From positions 1 to 35,698 of the forward strand of contig PYST01000373.1 of assembly GCA_003049485.1 (NCBI GenBank): DNA of 35,698 nucleotides, read 5' to 3'. Made by a program: the position numbers and the translations under genes. Shown in pieces: positions 10,901 to 20,607 of the stretch. The notes beneath the pieces are model-generated. The model was not told where the DNA came from. It was given only the letters and a program-made list of their open reading frames with translations, and searched no databases. The stretch is from Ophioceras dolichostomum. Its lineage: Eukaryota; Ascomycota; Sordariomycetes; Magnaporthales; Ophioceraceae. Positions within the stretch are counted from its first letter, which is position 1. Each line of letters begins with the position of its first letter.

Positions 10901-11478
10901 CCATCTCCAGGGCCCCGCGCACCTGCTATCTTTCCCGTCACAGTGCTCGACGGTTTGTCCGCACCGTCAGCCTCGAGATGATGACCTTACGGCGGAAGAG
11001 AAATATCCACACCACTCGAAATCCACGCAACACGGTACAAAGACCTCATCACCAAGCCGCGAGTGCTCTTGGCCCCAGGTTTTGTTAAAGCAGCTCGAGT
11101 CGTAAGTGCGAGTCCCGAATGCGAAGCGTTCAATGCGGACAGAGCACCCAAAAATCCCTCAATGTTACGGACAGTGTCCAGTCCTAATCGACAGGAAGTG
11201 TCGAGGCTGGGGAATGATTCTACCCGGACTTTCTTTCTAGCCGAACTGGTTGCAAACGCCAAATTCCCACAAATCAGACCAGACTTCTAGCACACAATTT
11301 GGTATCCCAGCTTCCCTTTGACTGTATCATCATTGCTTCGTGTTGAGTCTTGATTCCCAGTACCCCATCACTGATGGCGCAGACAAACCGTCACCACCAT
11401 CAGGATCATCTCCCTGCCAAGGGTGGTATGCCGCGCGTCTTCGTCTTCGAGCATTTAAGCGCCTACCGTTGATGAATC
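7927..11478. other. Long spacer upstream of the kinase gene
   Basis: This 3.5 kb stretch should contain the kinase leader and promoter (the first few hundred bases above 7926 are C/T-rich on the minus strand) and, near 11479, the 3' end of the small gene. It holds many short open frames, none with family resemblance, good start context or splice partners. A perfect CRE palindrome lies at 10129-10136 and a TGACGTAG half-match at 9050-9057. No RNA gene or transposon was recognised. Confidence 0.5.
10129..10136. promoter_or_regulatory. CRE palindrome TGACGTCA
   Basis: A perfect bZIP (Atf1/CREB type) consensus lies in the spacer between the kinase and the small TATA-box gene, about 2.2 kb upstream of the kinase ATG. 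Binding is inferred from the consensus only. Confidence 0.3.
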
Positions 11479-11826
11479 CTAAGTCAGCGAACCTGCGCAG
11501 ACAGTCAGGGGCAGAGAGCAGACGTGACAGAGATCATCAGTGGGAAGCGTTCACGCACCTGTCACAGAAGAGGCACAAGATTCTGATTCCAGCTTGGAGG
11601 CGTCCCATGCATGGTCCTTGGCACCGTCGGTCCTCTTCTTGAGACCTAGTGTTGACCTCCAGCTGCGCTTAGAACCCTCTGACCGAGCAGTCGCAGGCTT
11701 GTCTGATGGCTTGGGGGCCGCGGTCTGGCCGTGGCGATCAGGAAGACCCGGCCTGCCCTTCATCAACTCCAGGTGCCATGGCACCGCGGGGCCGGCGGCC
11801 ATTGTGAGGGCGTACTTCGACGACAT
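11479..11826 (-). CDS. Small hypothetical basic protein, 93 residues, two exons
   Basis: Exon 1 is 11826-11559, starting with the codons for MSSKYALTMAAGPAVPWHLE. Intron 11558-11493 is 66 nt, with donor GTGCGT, a CTGAC branch point and acceptor GCGCAG. Exon 2 is 11492-11479 and adds codons ending in SLT and a TAG. Exon phases match, giving 93 residues rich in Lys, Arg, Ser and Ala (for example SKRSWRSTLGLKKRTDGAKD). There is no signal peptide, membrane helix or known domain. Support comes from a TATATAAA box about 220 bp upstream, a C/A-rich leader and the clean short intron. I do not recognise the family, and a non-coding transcript or a chance open frame remains possible. It is divergent from the transcription factor gene, with 1.1 kb between the two starts. 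Confidence 0.45.
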
Positions 11827-12927
11827 TGATACTGTGGGGATGGTGATGGCGAAGAAAAGTCAAGAGGCTTCTGCGGTGCTCGCTTCGAGTTCGTTTTGCT
11901 GGTGTCCGAGTACGCAGCGTGGAAGTTTAAGGCTGGTCAAAGACGTGTGTGCCGTGTGTGTTGCTGCTACTTTGGGGCGATCGATGACAAGGTGGTGATG
12001 CTGATATCGTAGACGAGGAAAGAGAATGGGGGTACTCGATGGAATTTATATACACGAACGATAACACAGCACGCCTCTATGGGCTTATGCCTCACTCCTT
12101 CACGACACACACGCAACGGCGCGAAAGCCGAAGCCGCAATGCCAGCCTCGAGGTCCCAAATCCCAACAACCCCTGGCTGCGCCCTCCACTATTTTGGCGG
12201 CCTGAGTCACCCGGACTGCGTGGTCGGAGTTGCTCGGTGGATACGACGGAGGAACCATAAGGGTCTTTCTTACGCTGCAGCAACCATCAGCCCCGCGCAA
12301 ATGGCGCTAGAATGCACGCCAGTTGCGGTTGACTGTTCGCACCAGAGCCGCTTTGGGATGCGTTGAAGGGGGCTAGAACATACTGTGGCTAATTATACGC
12401 ATAGGTCTGGCACGTTTTTTTACTTGTGGCATGCGCCCTTTGATGTGTCCCAGGCGGGGAGCCGCATGAGAGCCTGGGTTTGTCAAGCGGAGGGCTTGGC
12501 TATCACGTCGCAGCCCGCCAATCAGGGGTAAGCCGAAGCCGAGACGTGGAGCCTGGCTGACAAACTGTTGCACTAGCAGAGATCCGGCGTTGTTTTGCGC
12601 ATCTCTGTTAGAGTTATCTCAGCCGAGTTCGCCGAGCTCCGCTCCTCCTTGCTCCGACTCCCTCAGAATCCAGGGACATGACAAAGCCGAGCGCCGAAGT
12701 CGACCTCAAAGAGGAGAATGATAATCGTGTTCCAAGCGCCGCTTCTTCTATGAGACGTCGCTGTCATAAAGAAGAAGGAGCCGTAAAACGGAGTTTTGTC
12801 ATTCCAAGGCAGTGAGTGTGTCGAAGGGCCTGAACGTGAATTGACTTGACCGTGCATCATCATCAAAGTTGAGGAGTCGAGCGAACCCCGCAGTTTTTAC
12901 TTGCTCGCCGCGTGTAACTTGTAAGTG
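11827..12927. other. Divergent intergenic region between the small gene and the transcription factor
   Basis: The two starts face away from each other across 1.1 kb, so both promoters must lie here. The minus-strand TATA box at 12045-12052 belongs to the small gene. On the minus strand an AGGGG element near 12170 resembles a fungal stress element. I see no equally clear core promoter for the plus-strand gene. Confidence 0.45.
12045..12052 (-). promoter_or_regulatory. TATA box (TATATAAA) of the small gene
   Basis: On the minus strand TATATAAA is followed after about 30 bases by a pyrimidine-rich stretch (CCCATTCTCTTTCCTCG) typical of fungal start sites, then a leader of about 190 bases before the ATG at 11826. 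Confidence 0.55.
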
Positions 12928-15900
12928 ATGACAACCGCTCCGGCCACGCCTACAGTCCCTCGCCGGCGTAATGGCCGTCAACAGGCCTGCGAGCCATGTC
13001 GTAAGAGAAAGGTGAGTTAAACCCACCCTAGAAACACTACATGGACACCTGTACGTCTTTCGTCCGATCCTGTGGGAACTCGGAAGACTGACTCCTATCA
13101 AACCCCAACCTCGTCCCGTCCCTGAAGCTAGCTTTATTTGCCTACCTCTTGGCTGCTAACCACAACGTCTTACAGGTCGCCTGTGACCACTCGCTTCCCT
13201 CCTGTGGACGGTGCAAGAAGAAGAACGCCGAGGGCCGCTGCGTGTATCTGATCGCGACACCAGGGCCATCCACCTCCGTCGGGAGGATCCATGGGGTCCC
13301 AACTATCAGCTCCACGAGCAGGACAGCTGTCTCCATTAGGTCACCGGCGGGCCCGCGGCCACGCGCGCCACCACCACTACCATCACCACCAGCAGCTGGG
13401 TCCCCATCCCTCATCTCGGCATCTCCCTCGAGCGCCGCTGGACCCCTGTCACCTGGTGCTCTCTCCCCTCCTCGAATAGCACCAGACTCGCCGGGGTACC
13501 TCGGTCCCACCAGCTTCTCGGCCGTCTTCAGGGAAGCTGGGGACCACCTCTCCCCGTCGGCGTCACACCACAGAAGCCGCCTCGATGGCGGCACCGGAGG
13601 AGACCCCTTAACGGGGGATACCCTAAGTCGACTCAACGGCTCACCCGGTGGCATGACCGTCCATGACAGCCACCTTGTTGCGAGCTCCAAGATCGAGCAA
13701 TGCATCCAAATCCTCCTCGCCATCCCTCCACCCGATCGAGGAATGATGCTGTTCGACAAGACCGACCGGCCGATGGACTCGTGGATGCGCAACGCCTGCG
13801 AGTACATGATCAAGTCGATGTGGCAGACCTTCGGCGACTGCCTCGGCCTGTGTTCCCCTGAGGGCCTACGGGCCATGGCCGAGATAATCTGCACTAACAG
13901 CTCGACGCCGCTGAACGAAGACATTGATGACCCGCAGGAGTGGCTCGACTCCTTCTCCGGACGGAACCTGCGGTGGGAGTCGATAGGCGTCGTCTTCAAC
14001 TGCCTCGCCATCGGTGCCCTCGAGTCGAACTTCCGCGAGGCGATGCTGACCTACAAGGACTGCGCTCAGAGGTGCGCAGCGCTTTGCAGACAGGCCGGCC
14101 AGGCAAACTGCTTGCTCTTACTACTAGTGTATAAGAATGCCATCGCCGAGTCGATGGTTTCCGGCGATACAAGTGAGCTCCCTCACGTATTGCATCTCCC
14201 ATCTCCCAACTCGCATGCATTCTTCCATCAGAGTTCACCATCTGCCCCCAGAGACACACTGCTGATCATCCCAACCAACGCAAAGGTCTCGAGTGCTCCA
14301 TCCTCACAGCAGAGACCATCGCCCTCACAACATACCTCGGCCTGCACGTCGAGCCCTCAAGCGAGACTCGAGCTCGCAAAGTCACCGCGTCGGCCGAGGT
14401 GAAGCGGCGGCTGTTCTACAGCGTCTTCCTGCTCGACAAGGCAGGCTCAATCTGCTCCGGTCGCCCGCCCATGCTCAACCGGCGCTACATCACCACGTTG
14501 CCGCCGCTCGACATCTCAAACCAGGTCCTGCTGGGGAGCAAGGAGCAGATTGCCAGCGCCGTGGAGGAACTGGACCCCAACGGCTGGAACACCGACTTTG
14601 GGCCTTCCCCCGTCAAGACCCTGCGCGCCAGGATCTACATGGGCGTCATCAGAGACGAGATCCTGGAACTTGCCTTGACGTCATCTAACCTTCGGCAAGC
14701 CCGCGAGCAGCTGTATGTTATCTTGAGTGACGCATACCTACGTCAACAATTCTCCCTCTGCTTTCCTCCCTCCCTACCTCCTAAGCCATCCCAGGCAGCA
14801 ACGAGACGGGGACACGCGCTGACAACCACCACCATCCCAACTCCCTCCCAGAATGACCCTCCGAGACCGGGAGATCCGCGAGACGGCCCAGCTTCCGGAT
14901 ATCTTAGTGTTCCACCCCTCCGACATGAGGGAGGGCATTCTGCGCCCCACAGACCTCTACGGCAAGATCATCCTCCGGCTCGAGCACCTGCAGAACATGT
15001 TCTTCATCGAGCGCCTCCTCATCAAGGCCGGACAGGAGGACTGCTCGAGCCTCGTGGCCGTTAGCGTCGAGATCGTGACTCTGACGCTCGCCCTCTGGAC
15101 GCATAGAGACTGCGTCACGGGACAGCATCGGGACTTCGAGTGGATTGTGAGTGCCCCTGACAAGGACGGGTCCACCAGTATTTTCAGATCCTCCTCCTAC
15201 TCCACCACCACCACTGCTTCCTCGCGGATGTGTCTCGACTGGTTTGTACGTGTGTCGACAGATTTGTCCCTACTCTCCGGAATCATCCACAATCACCCAC
15301 CCACACCCGGGGCACCGACCTGCCCTACACTTCGCAGAAAACACCACTAAGCATCACCCTCCTCTCCAGGTCATCGCATTCGCCGCCCCAGCCGGCGGCG
15401 TCCTCTGCATGGAGCTCCTGAAGCCCCCTCACCAAAGCGTGTTCTCATCCAGCTCAGACCCGAACCTGGCCCGCTCCAACATCGTCCAGCAGCTCAGCCT
15501 CCTCGTCAGCTTCCTAGACTGGATCGGCCCATCCGCTCCCAACGCCCGGCTCTGCGTGGCCGTGAAGGAAGCCGTCCAGCACGTGCTCAACCAGGTCCTA
15601 AACAACAACCATAACCACAACCACAACAGCACCTTCGCAGCTGCTGCGGCAGCCCCTCACGCTCATCCTCAGCCTCCCCCGGCTACTGTGGCGGCTTCTT
15701 CGGCTCTTAATACCGATGCTATCACCGCTGCTGCTGCTCCCGTTTCCGCTAACAGCGCCGAGCCCGCTGCAATGGAAGGCGGAGGTGATAATGACAATGA
15801 GCTACCGTCAGCGTCGCAGGAGTCATCGAATTTTAGCAACACTGCTGCCTCTCATCCTCAACAACAACAGCATTACTACCATCAAGGGCAGCAGGGGGGT

Positions 15901-16002
15901 CTCATGCTGCAGGATCTGGAGTTAGCGGCGGACTTGACGGAGTTTTTCAACTTCGACCTCTTGGATACCTTTGACTTTTTAAGGCCGGATCAGCAGTCAT
16001 GA
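12928..16002 (+). CDS. Zn2Cys6 fungal-specific transcription factor
   Basis: Five exons: 12928-13011, 13176-14172, 14286-14712, 14852-15146 and 15370-16002. They join in phase to 811 residues; introns are 164, 113, 139 and 223 nt. The N-terminal binuclear zinc cluster has cysteines 21, 24, 31, 38, 41 and 50 in C-X2-C-X6-C-X6-C-X2-C-X8-C spacing. It is preceded by a basic RRRNGRQQ stretch, and intron 1 splits the cluster after RKRK. A Ser/Pro/Ala-rich linker (about 55-160) follows. The middle homology region (about 180-440) includes TAETIALTTYLGLHV and KRRLFYSVFLLDKAGSICSG, typical of the fungal-specific transcription factor domain. The C-terminus carries Asn/His repeats, Ala runs and Gln stretches, and ends FFNFDLLDTFDFLRPDQQS, an acidic/aromatic pattern like an activation domain. 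The protein should bind CGG-containing sites in the nucleus. Its target genes cannot be told from sequence, and no adjacent cluster suggests them. Confidence 0.93.
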
Positions 16003-16984
16003 CGGACGGACGGACGTTACTTAATTAGAGCACAGTCAGTGAGCAACGGCGTGTCCGATGATCTCACTTCTTCCTAAAAGGATGAGTCAAAGGCGGGAAT
16101 ATCTGGTACAATGTCGGAGTATTAGTGTTATTCTGGACCCGATCCGGCGGTGAGGCGGACGCTACGCTCGGCTAGCGTAACCGGATCCCAGGGTCAGTCA
16201 GCGGTCGTCGGTTCAACAACGAAGTTGACTCAACAAACCACGGCACCGTTCGGCACATCACCGCTCGGTGCTCATTTCTCGCCCGCCTATGCCGGAAAAG
16301 TGAGGAGGTGGGCGTTCTTTCGACGTCGAGAGAAGCATTAAGGCGGCTTTGGATGAGGTACACGCGGGTACCTGTCCATACTAACACCCAGGTGCCTATA
16401 AAACATACCTTGGAAGGGACATGATGAGTCACATACGCACACGATGGATACGATAGTATGAGCTAAACCCAGATCAAACGATAGCATAAGTACTGGCGAA
16501 ATATTCGATAAAACTTTTGCTGCAGGGACGTGAGTTGCGCACACGCGTCGGTATTTCCGCCTCCAGAAAGATATTCTAATTCAGCTTGGGCCTTCCGAGT
16601 TTTGAGCGTCTTGTGATTATTATATCCCGGGGGCATGTCCTCTCAAGTTAGTAGGCAGGGACGAGGACAAAATTATTTTTTCTCGTCGCTTCTTCTCATG
16701 CTGAAGACTCTCTCGATCTATTCAACTAGGTACAATTATCTAAGGGCTGGTTTCTGCCTCTGTCAGACAGACGGTGGCACCGTATTCAATCAATTGGGCA
16801 GCACAATGGGTGTGTATTTATCGTAGTTTTTTCTCTGTCTGTTCTTCTGTGTTCCCCCCGCTCTCTCTGACCTTGTCAAGAATGGAGAACCTTATTGTGG
16901 CAATACGCTTCCACTATTCCACATGGCCTTCTATCAGCTTCTACTGTCTTCTATCGTCTTCTATCACATTTGTCAGAATTCGTC

Positions 16985-17028
16985 TCTTCTAGAACTGCCT
17001 TTACTATTTGTAATACAGTTCTAGAAGA
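16985..17028. repeat. 13-bp perfect inverted repeat (hairpin)
   Basis: TCTTCTAGAACTG at 16985-16997 is the exact reverse complement of CAGTTCTAGAAGA at 17016-17028, with an 18-nt A/T-rich loop. It sits in an AT-richer, gene-free island and may be a remnant terminal inverted repeat, a terminator-like hairpin or a protein site. Confidence 0.6.
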
Positions 17029-17236
17029 TTCTATAGTTCTTTACTCGTGTATATATAGAGCTCTTCTGAGCATCACATTCTCTAGCTAGATCTAGAGGAC
17101 AAGTCCCTCTTTAGTAGTCTCGTTCCAAAACTAGAGCTGGCTTCCTCCCGTTCCTCACGTTATCAGGCTATCGATCTTGACAGACCTGCTTGGGCCGAAA
17201 TCTCTGATCTTCACGGATCCTCTAGGTCTGGGCACT

Positions 17237-17254
17237 CACGTGGCTCTGCACGTG
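17237..17254. promoter_or_regulatory. Twin CACGTG sites
   Basis: CACGTG occurs at 17237-17242 and again at 17249-17254, 12 bases apart (just over one helical turn). This suits paired bHLH binding. No gene start follows within easy reach. Confidence 0.3.
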
Positions 17255-17529
17255 ATCCCCATCACCTCTGGGAATCCTCTCCTAACTGACAGCCTCCATG
17301 TATGCCCGTGTCCCGTCCAGCCGACTATGATCGAGGTCGGATCTAGAAGCACCGGGCACAGGGGAAGAAGACGCCCTCTCTGCTCTGCCCTTCCCATTCT
17401 GCTTTCTGTTTTCTTGAGCCTGCCATCGTCTAAAGATTTAGCACGCTGCACGCGAACTTCAAGTCCCTCCTACCAGGTACCTACCTAGGTGTACTTTCGT
17501 TCCTGATCCAACGAATATGGTGGTACTAT

Positions 17530-17571
17530 GATTGGCTGCACTGCGCGCCGCCGACCAAGTCCTCGCTATAA
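17530..17571 (+). promoter_or_regulatory. CCAAT/TATA promoter-like module without an evident gene
   Basis: ATTGG (an inverted CCAAT box) near 17531 is followed about 35 bases later by CTATAAAT near 17565. The spacing would place a start site near 17600. The first ATG downstream (17622) is followed at once by TGA, and the next (17708) opens into the CT microsatellite. It could drive a non-coding RNA or be coincidental. Confidence 0.3.
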
Positions 17572-17713
17572 ATCCACGGACGGCTTCGTGGTATGCGTCT
17601 TCCCGACAATTTAAGAAATAATGTGAAGCACGCTCCGCGCCCCCTGCTCGGACGGGGCTCGCTCAGAGGACCTGCGACGCTGTGGACCCTTAACTTGGGG
17701 TAAGGTGATGCGC

Positions 17714-18129
<416 letters not shown>

Positions 18130-18397
18130 GTCTTCCCTTCAGTACCTGTTTGCAGGTCTACTCGAGCTACCTACCTACCTGTATCTGCCCCTGCTAGTTT
18201 ACGTCCGCATAGCGCGGCTGGGAGGCCATGAATCACGTCAGTATTACAGGAAAAGCGCATAAATACCTAGCCAGTCGGCCAGGTCTGTGTGTCATAGAAC
18301 AAAGAACGGGGCTCCCGAGTGCTTACAAAACAGCTTGGGTGGGCTGGTTCTGCTTCTGCTTCTTTCCTTGTCTTGCATGAGGGCAACGCAATCCTAG

Positions 18398-18399
<2 letters not shown>

Positions 18400-18435
<36 letters not shown>
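18400..18435 (+). repeat. (GT)18 microsatellite
   Basis: Thirty-six bases of uninterrupted GT repeat, 275 bases downstream of the CT tract. Confidence 0.97.
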
Positions 18436-18436
<1 letters not shown>

Positions 18437-18750
18437 GTGGTCACGCCGAATGACTACATTTTTTCTTCTTGGCCTGAAGAGGTGGTGCTTGTGCTTTTTC
18501 CGCCAGAGAAGTCTGTGTGTTGAAATTACTGGTGCTGTTCATGTAGTCTGTACTGGGACGAGGGCGCCTGCGTCCTGTGGTCACAGCACACCTGCCTGCT
18601 TTCAGTGTCACCACCTGCCTACCAGGTACCAACTCTTAGCCTGCATGTACTTCAGGACGGGAGGGAAAGGGAAGGGAGGAGTTGGTCGAGCCCCTACGTA
18701 CTCGAGCCGTATGTATACGTTACGGCCGGTACTTAGGTATGTTCAGTGGC

Positions 18751-18797
18751 GATGCTGATGCTGATGCTGATGCTGATGCTGATGCTGATGATGATGC
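18751..18797 (+). repeat. (GATGCT)n hexanucleotide repeat
   Basis: Six GATGCT units followed by GATGATGATGC. In one plus frame it reads as Asp-Ala repeats within a short frame starting at an ATG at 18738, and on the minus strand as Ser-Ile repeats. Neither frame shows other evidence of being a gene. Confidence 0.95.
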
Positions 18798-20572
18798 GGC
18801 GATTCCAGACCCACTCCCCGAATCGGACGGGCGCTCGGTCCGCGCTAGGTTCGCCGAACGCCGAAAGTCGCCGACTCGTCGTTGAAGCTGTGCGTAGGTG
18901 AATCCTATGCCGTTGGATCACACCGGTCCCGACACCGGTTCCGCCACTGGTTCTCCAAGCGTGTGTTTCTGTTGCTCCCCCCGCCCAATTCCAGCACAGC
19001 ATCAATTAGTTATATGTCAGCCTTTATTGCCTACCGAGGTACTTAGTATCTACCTACCTTTAATTATGTGGCGTCGTAGTATCAAGCCCCCAGATTTTTT
19101 CCCCCCTTTCCCCTGATGCGTGGGGGAATGGTCAGGCGAGCGCCGGGGAAAGGAGGTGAGACGATGAATATCGTATGATCGGAGAAAGGTCCCTGGAAGG
19201 CCGAGCGAGCAACGCTGCGAATTTCTGCGGCTGTTGGCTGTTATCAGTTTGCTCGCTGTGAAGATGACCGCAGTCACCGGTCATAATTGTCACCCAGTCA
19301 GACAAAGATGTTTGCCAACATGCAGAAGAGTGGCACGTTCGTCAACAGTTTTTGGTGTATTAATGGGGAAAAGATAAATAACAATCCGTGCGCTCGGAGA
19401 CGCGCAGTTTGTCACAGGGGGCCGAGGAAGGGAGCGAGTGAGTGAATTGCGAGAGAGTGTGATGGGAGACGCAAGTCTGCTAGGTCAGTGACAACATATG
19501 TGGATGATGAGTGAGCACCTCAGATTCATGGCAGTTACCCCCGCGTTCTGTTGTGTGCACGGGAGCCTCGTGCATCGTGCTTCGTTGTGTTTAGAAGTGC
19601 CGGACTGCCGAGAAAGGCTGGCTGACTGACTTGCTTTTTTTTTTTTTGTGGCTTCCCCAGTCCGGGAACAAGAAAGCAAGACAGCGGAGGAGAGGGGCGG
19701 ACGACGGGAGAGGCTCAACAGAAAAGGCAAAGAAGCAATGTCTATTTCTGGACTGAGCTTGCTTTTGATGCGCGCACGGCCGTCCCAAAAGTGCTTTGTT
19801 CACGAATGAGTGGTTGATGATTTGATGCTGACCTGCCAGGGTCTCGTGCGGCTTCTGGAACTTGTGTGTCAGCCCGATGTGGCTGCGGCCAGCCGGGGGG
19901 TTCAGGGGTGGGCGGACCAATGACCTGAAGCCCTTAGGCAGACCGCCGTCTGGGGGCGGACGTATGGATCAATGGATGTTTGCTTGTTCGGACTCGTCTC
20001 TTTGGATCCTTGTGATGGATTGTTTCGTTCCTGTGCGCGGAGCCGCTCTCCCACCGACCTGAAGGTACGCTATGGCAGTTTCATTGGACGGATAAATGGA
20101 CGGTGAATATCTGAAGCGGGGGCTGCGTAGGGCTAGTGGTCGGCGACCCATGTGCTTGGCAGTCCGTGATGAGCGGGGAGGAAGTTTAGAAGTGCTACCA
20201 ACGTGGAGGCTTTGCATGTTTCTTGACGTGCGTGGGCAAATAGGTGTGAGTATTGGTTCTTGGCGGATCATGTACCGACAATCCTGTGTAATGTTACTAT
20301 TCCTCTGTCGGCTGGGTGCACAGTGGTCTGATCAAGCCTCTGCGTAAGTACTGTATGTCCTGTATGTACTACCTACCGTATGTAAGGACTGGAGGGTCTT
20401 ATTTGGACTTTGGAAGTCGCAAAGCCGCTGCCCTGACGGAAACGAAGGCATGGAACTGGAAGACGACTCCCCTCCTCCGCTCCACCGACATGGCCGTGTT
20501 CCAACTTCCACGCATTTCATGAGCGGGGCCAACGGGCTTCTGGCGCAGGGCTGGTCGACGAGGATCGAGGAT

Positions 20573-20607
20573 CAACCCCCCCCCCCCCCCCNNNNNCCCC
20601 CGCCCAG
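20573..20607. other. Assembly gap inside a poly-C run
   Basis: Five N characters at 20592-20596 are flanked by cytosine runs. The true length is unknown. The gap marks a sequencing stop in a homopolymer rather than a biological feature. Confidence 0.95.

Larger units (their letters stand above)
16003..17713. other. Gene-free stretch downstream of the transcription factor, with an AT-richer island
   Basis: It begins with the transcription factor 3' end. From about 16560 to 17110 the composition is visibly richer in A and T, with repeated TTCTATC and TCTAGA-like words and a strong hairpin. From 17220 to 17620 there are two CACGTG sites, an ACCTAGGT palindrome and a CCAAT/TATA pair. No supportable coding sequence is present. 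Decayed repeat DNA is possible, but no transposon protein is recognisable. Confidence 0.45.

Noticed and set aside
10987..11262. 91-codon minus-strand frame (MAFATSS...)
   Set aside because: The start codon is TTG rather than ATG, and no splice or promoter signals support it.
11540..11998. 152-codon plus-strand open frame
   Set aside because: It overlaps the better supported minus-strand small gene, which has a TATA box, leader and intron. The plus frame has no start context or domain.
13142..14011. 289-codon minus-strand open frame opposite the transcription factor
   Set aside because: It is antisense to exon 2 of a clear Zn2Cys6 gene and shows no recognisable domain.
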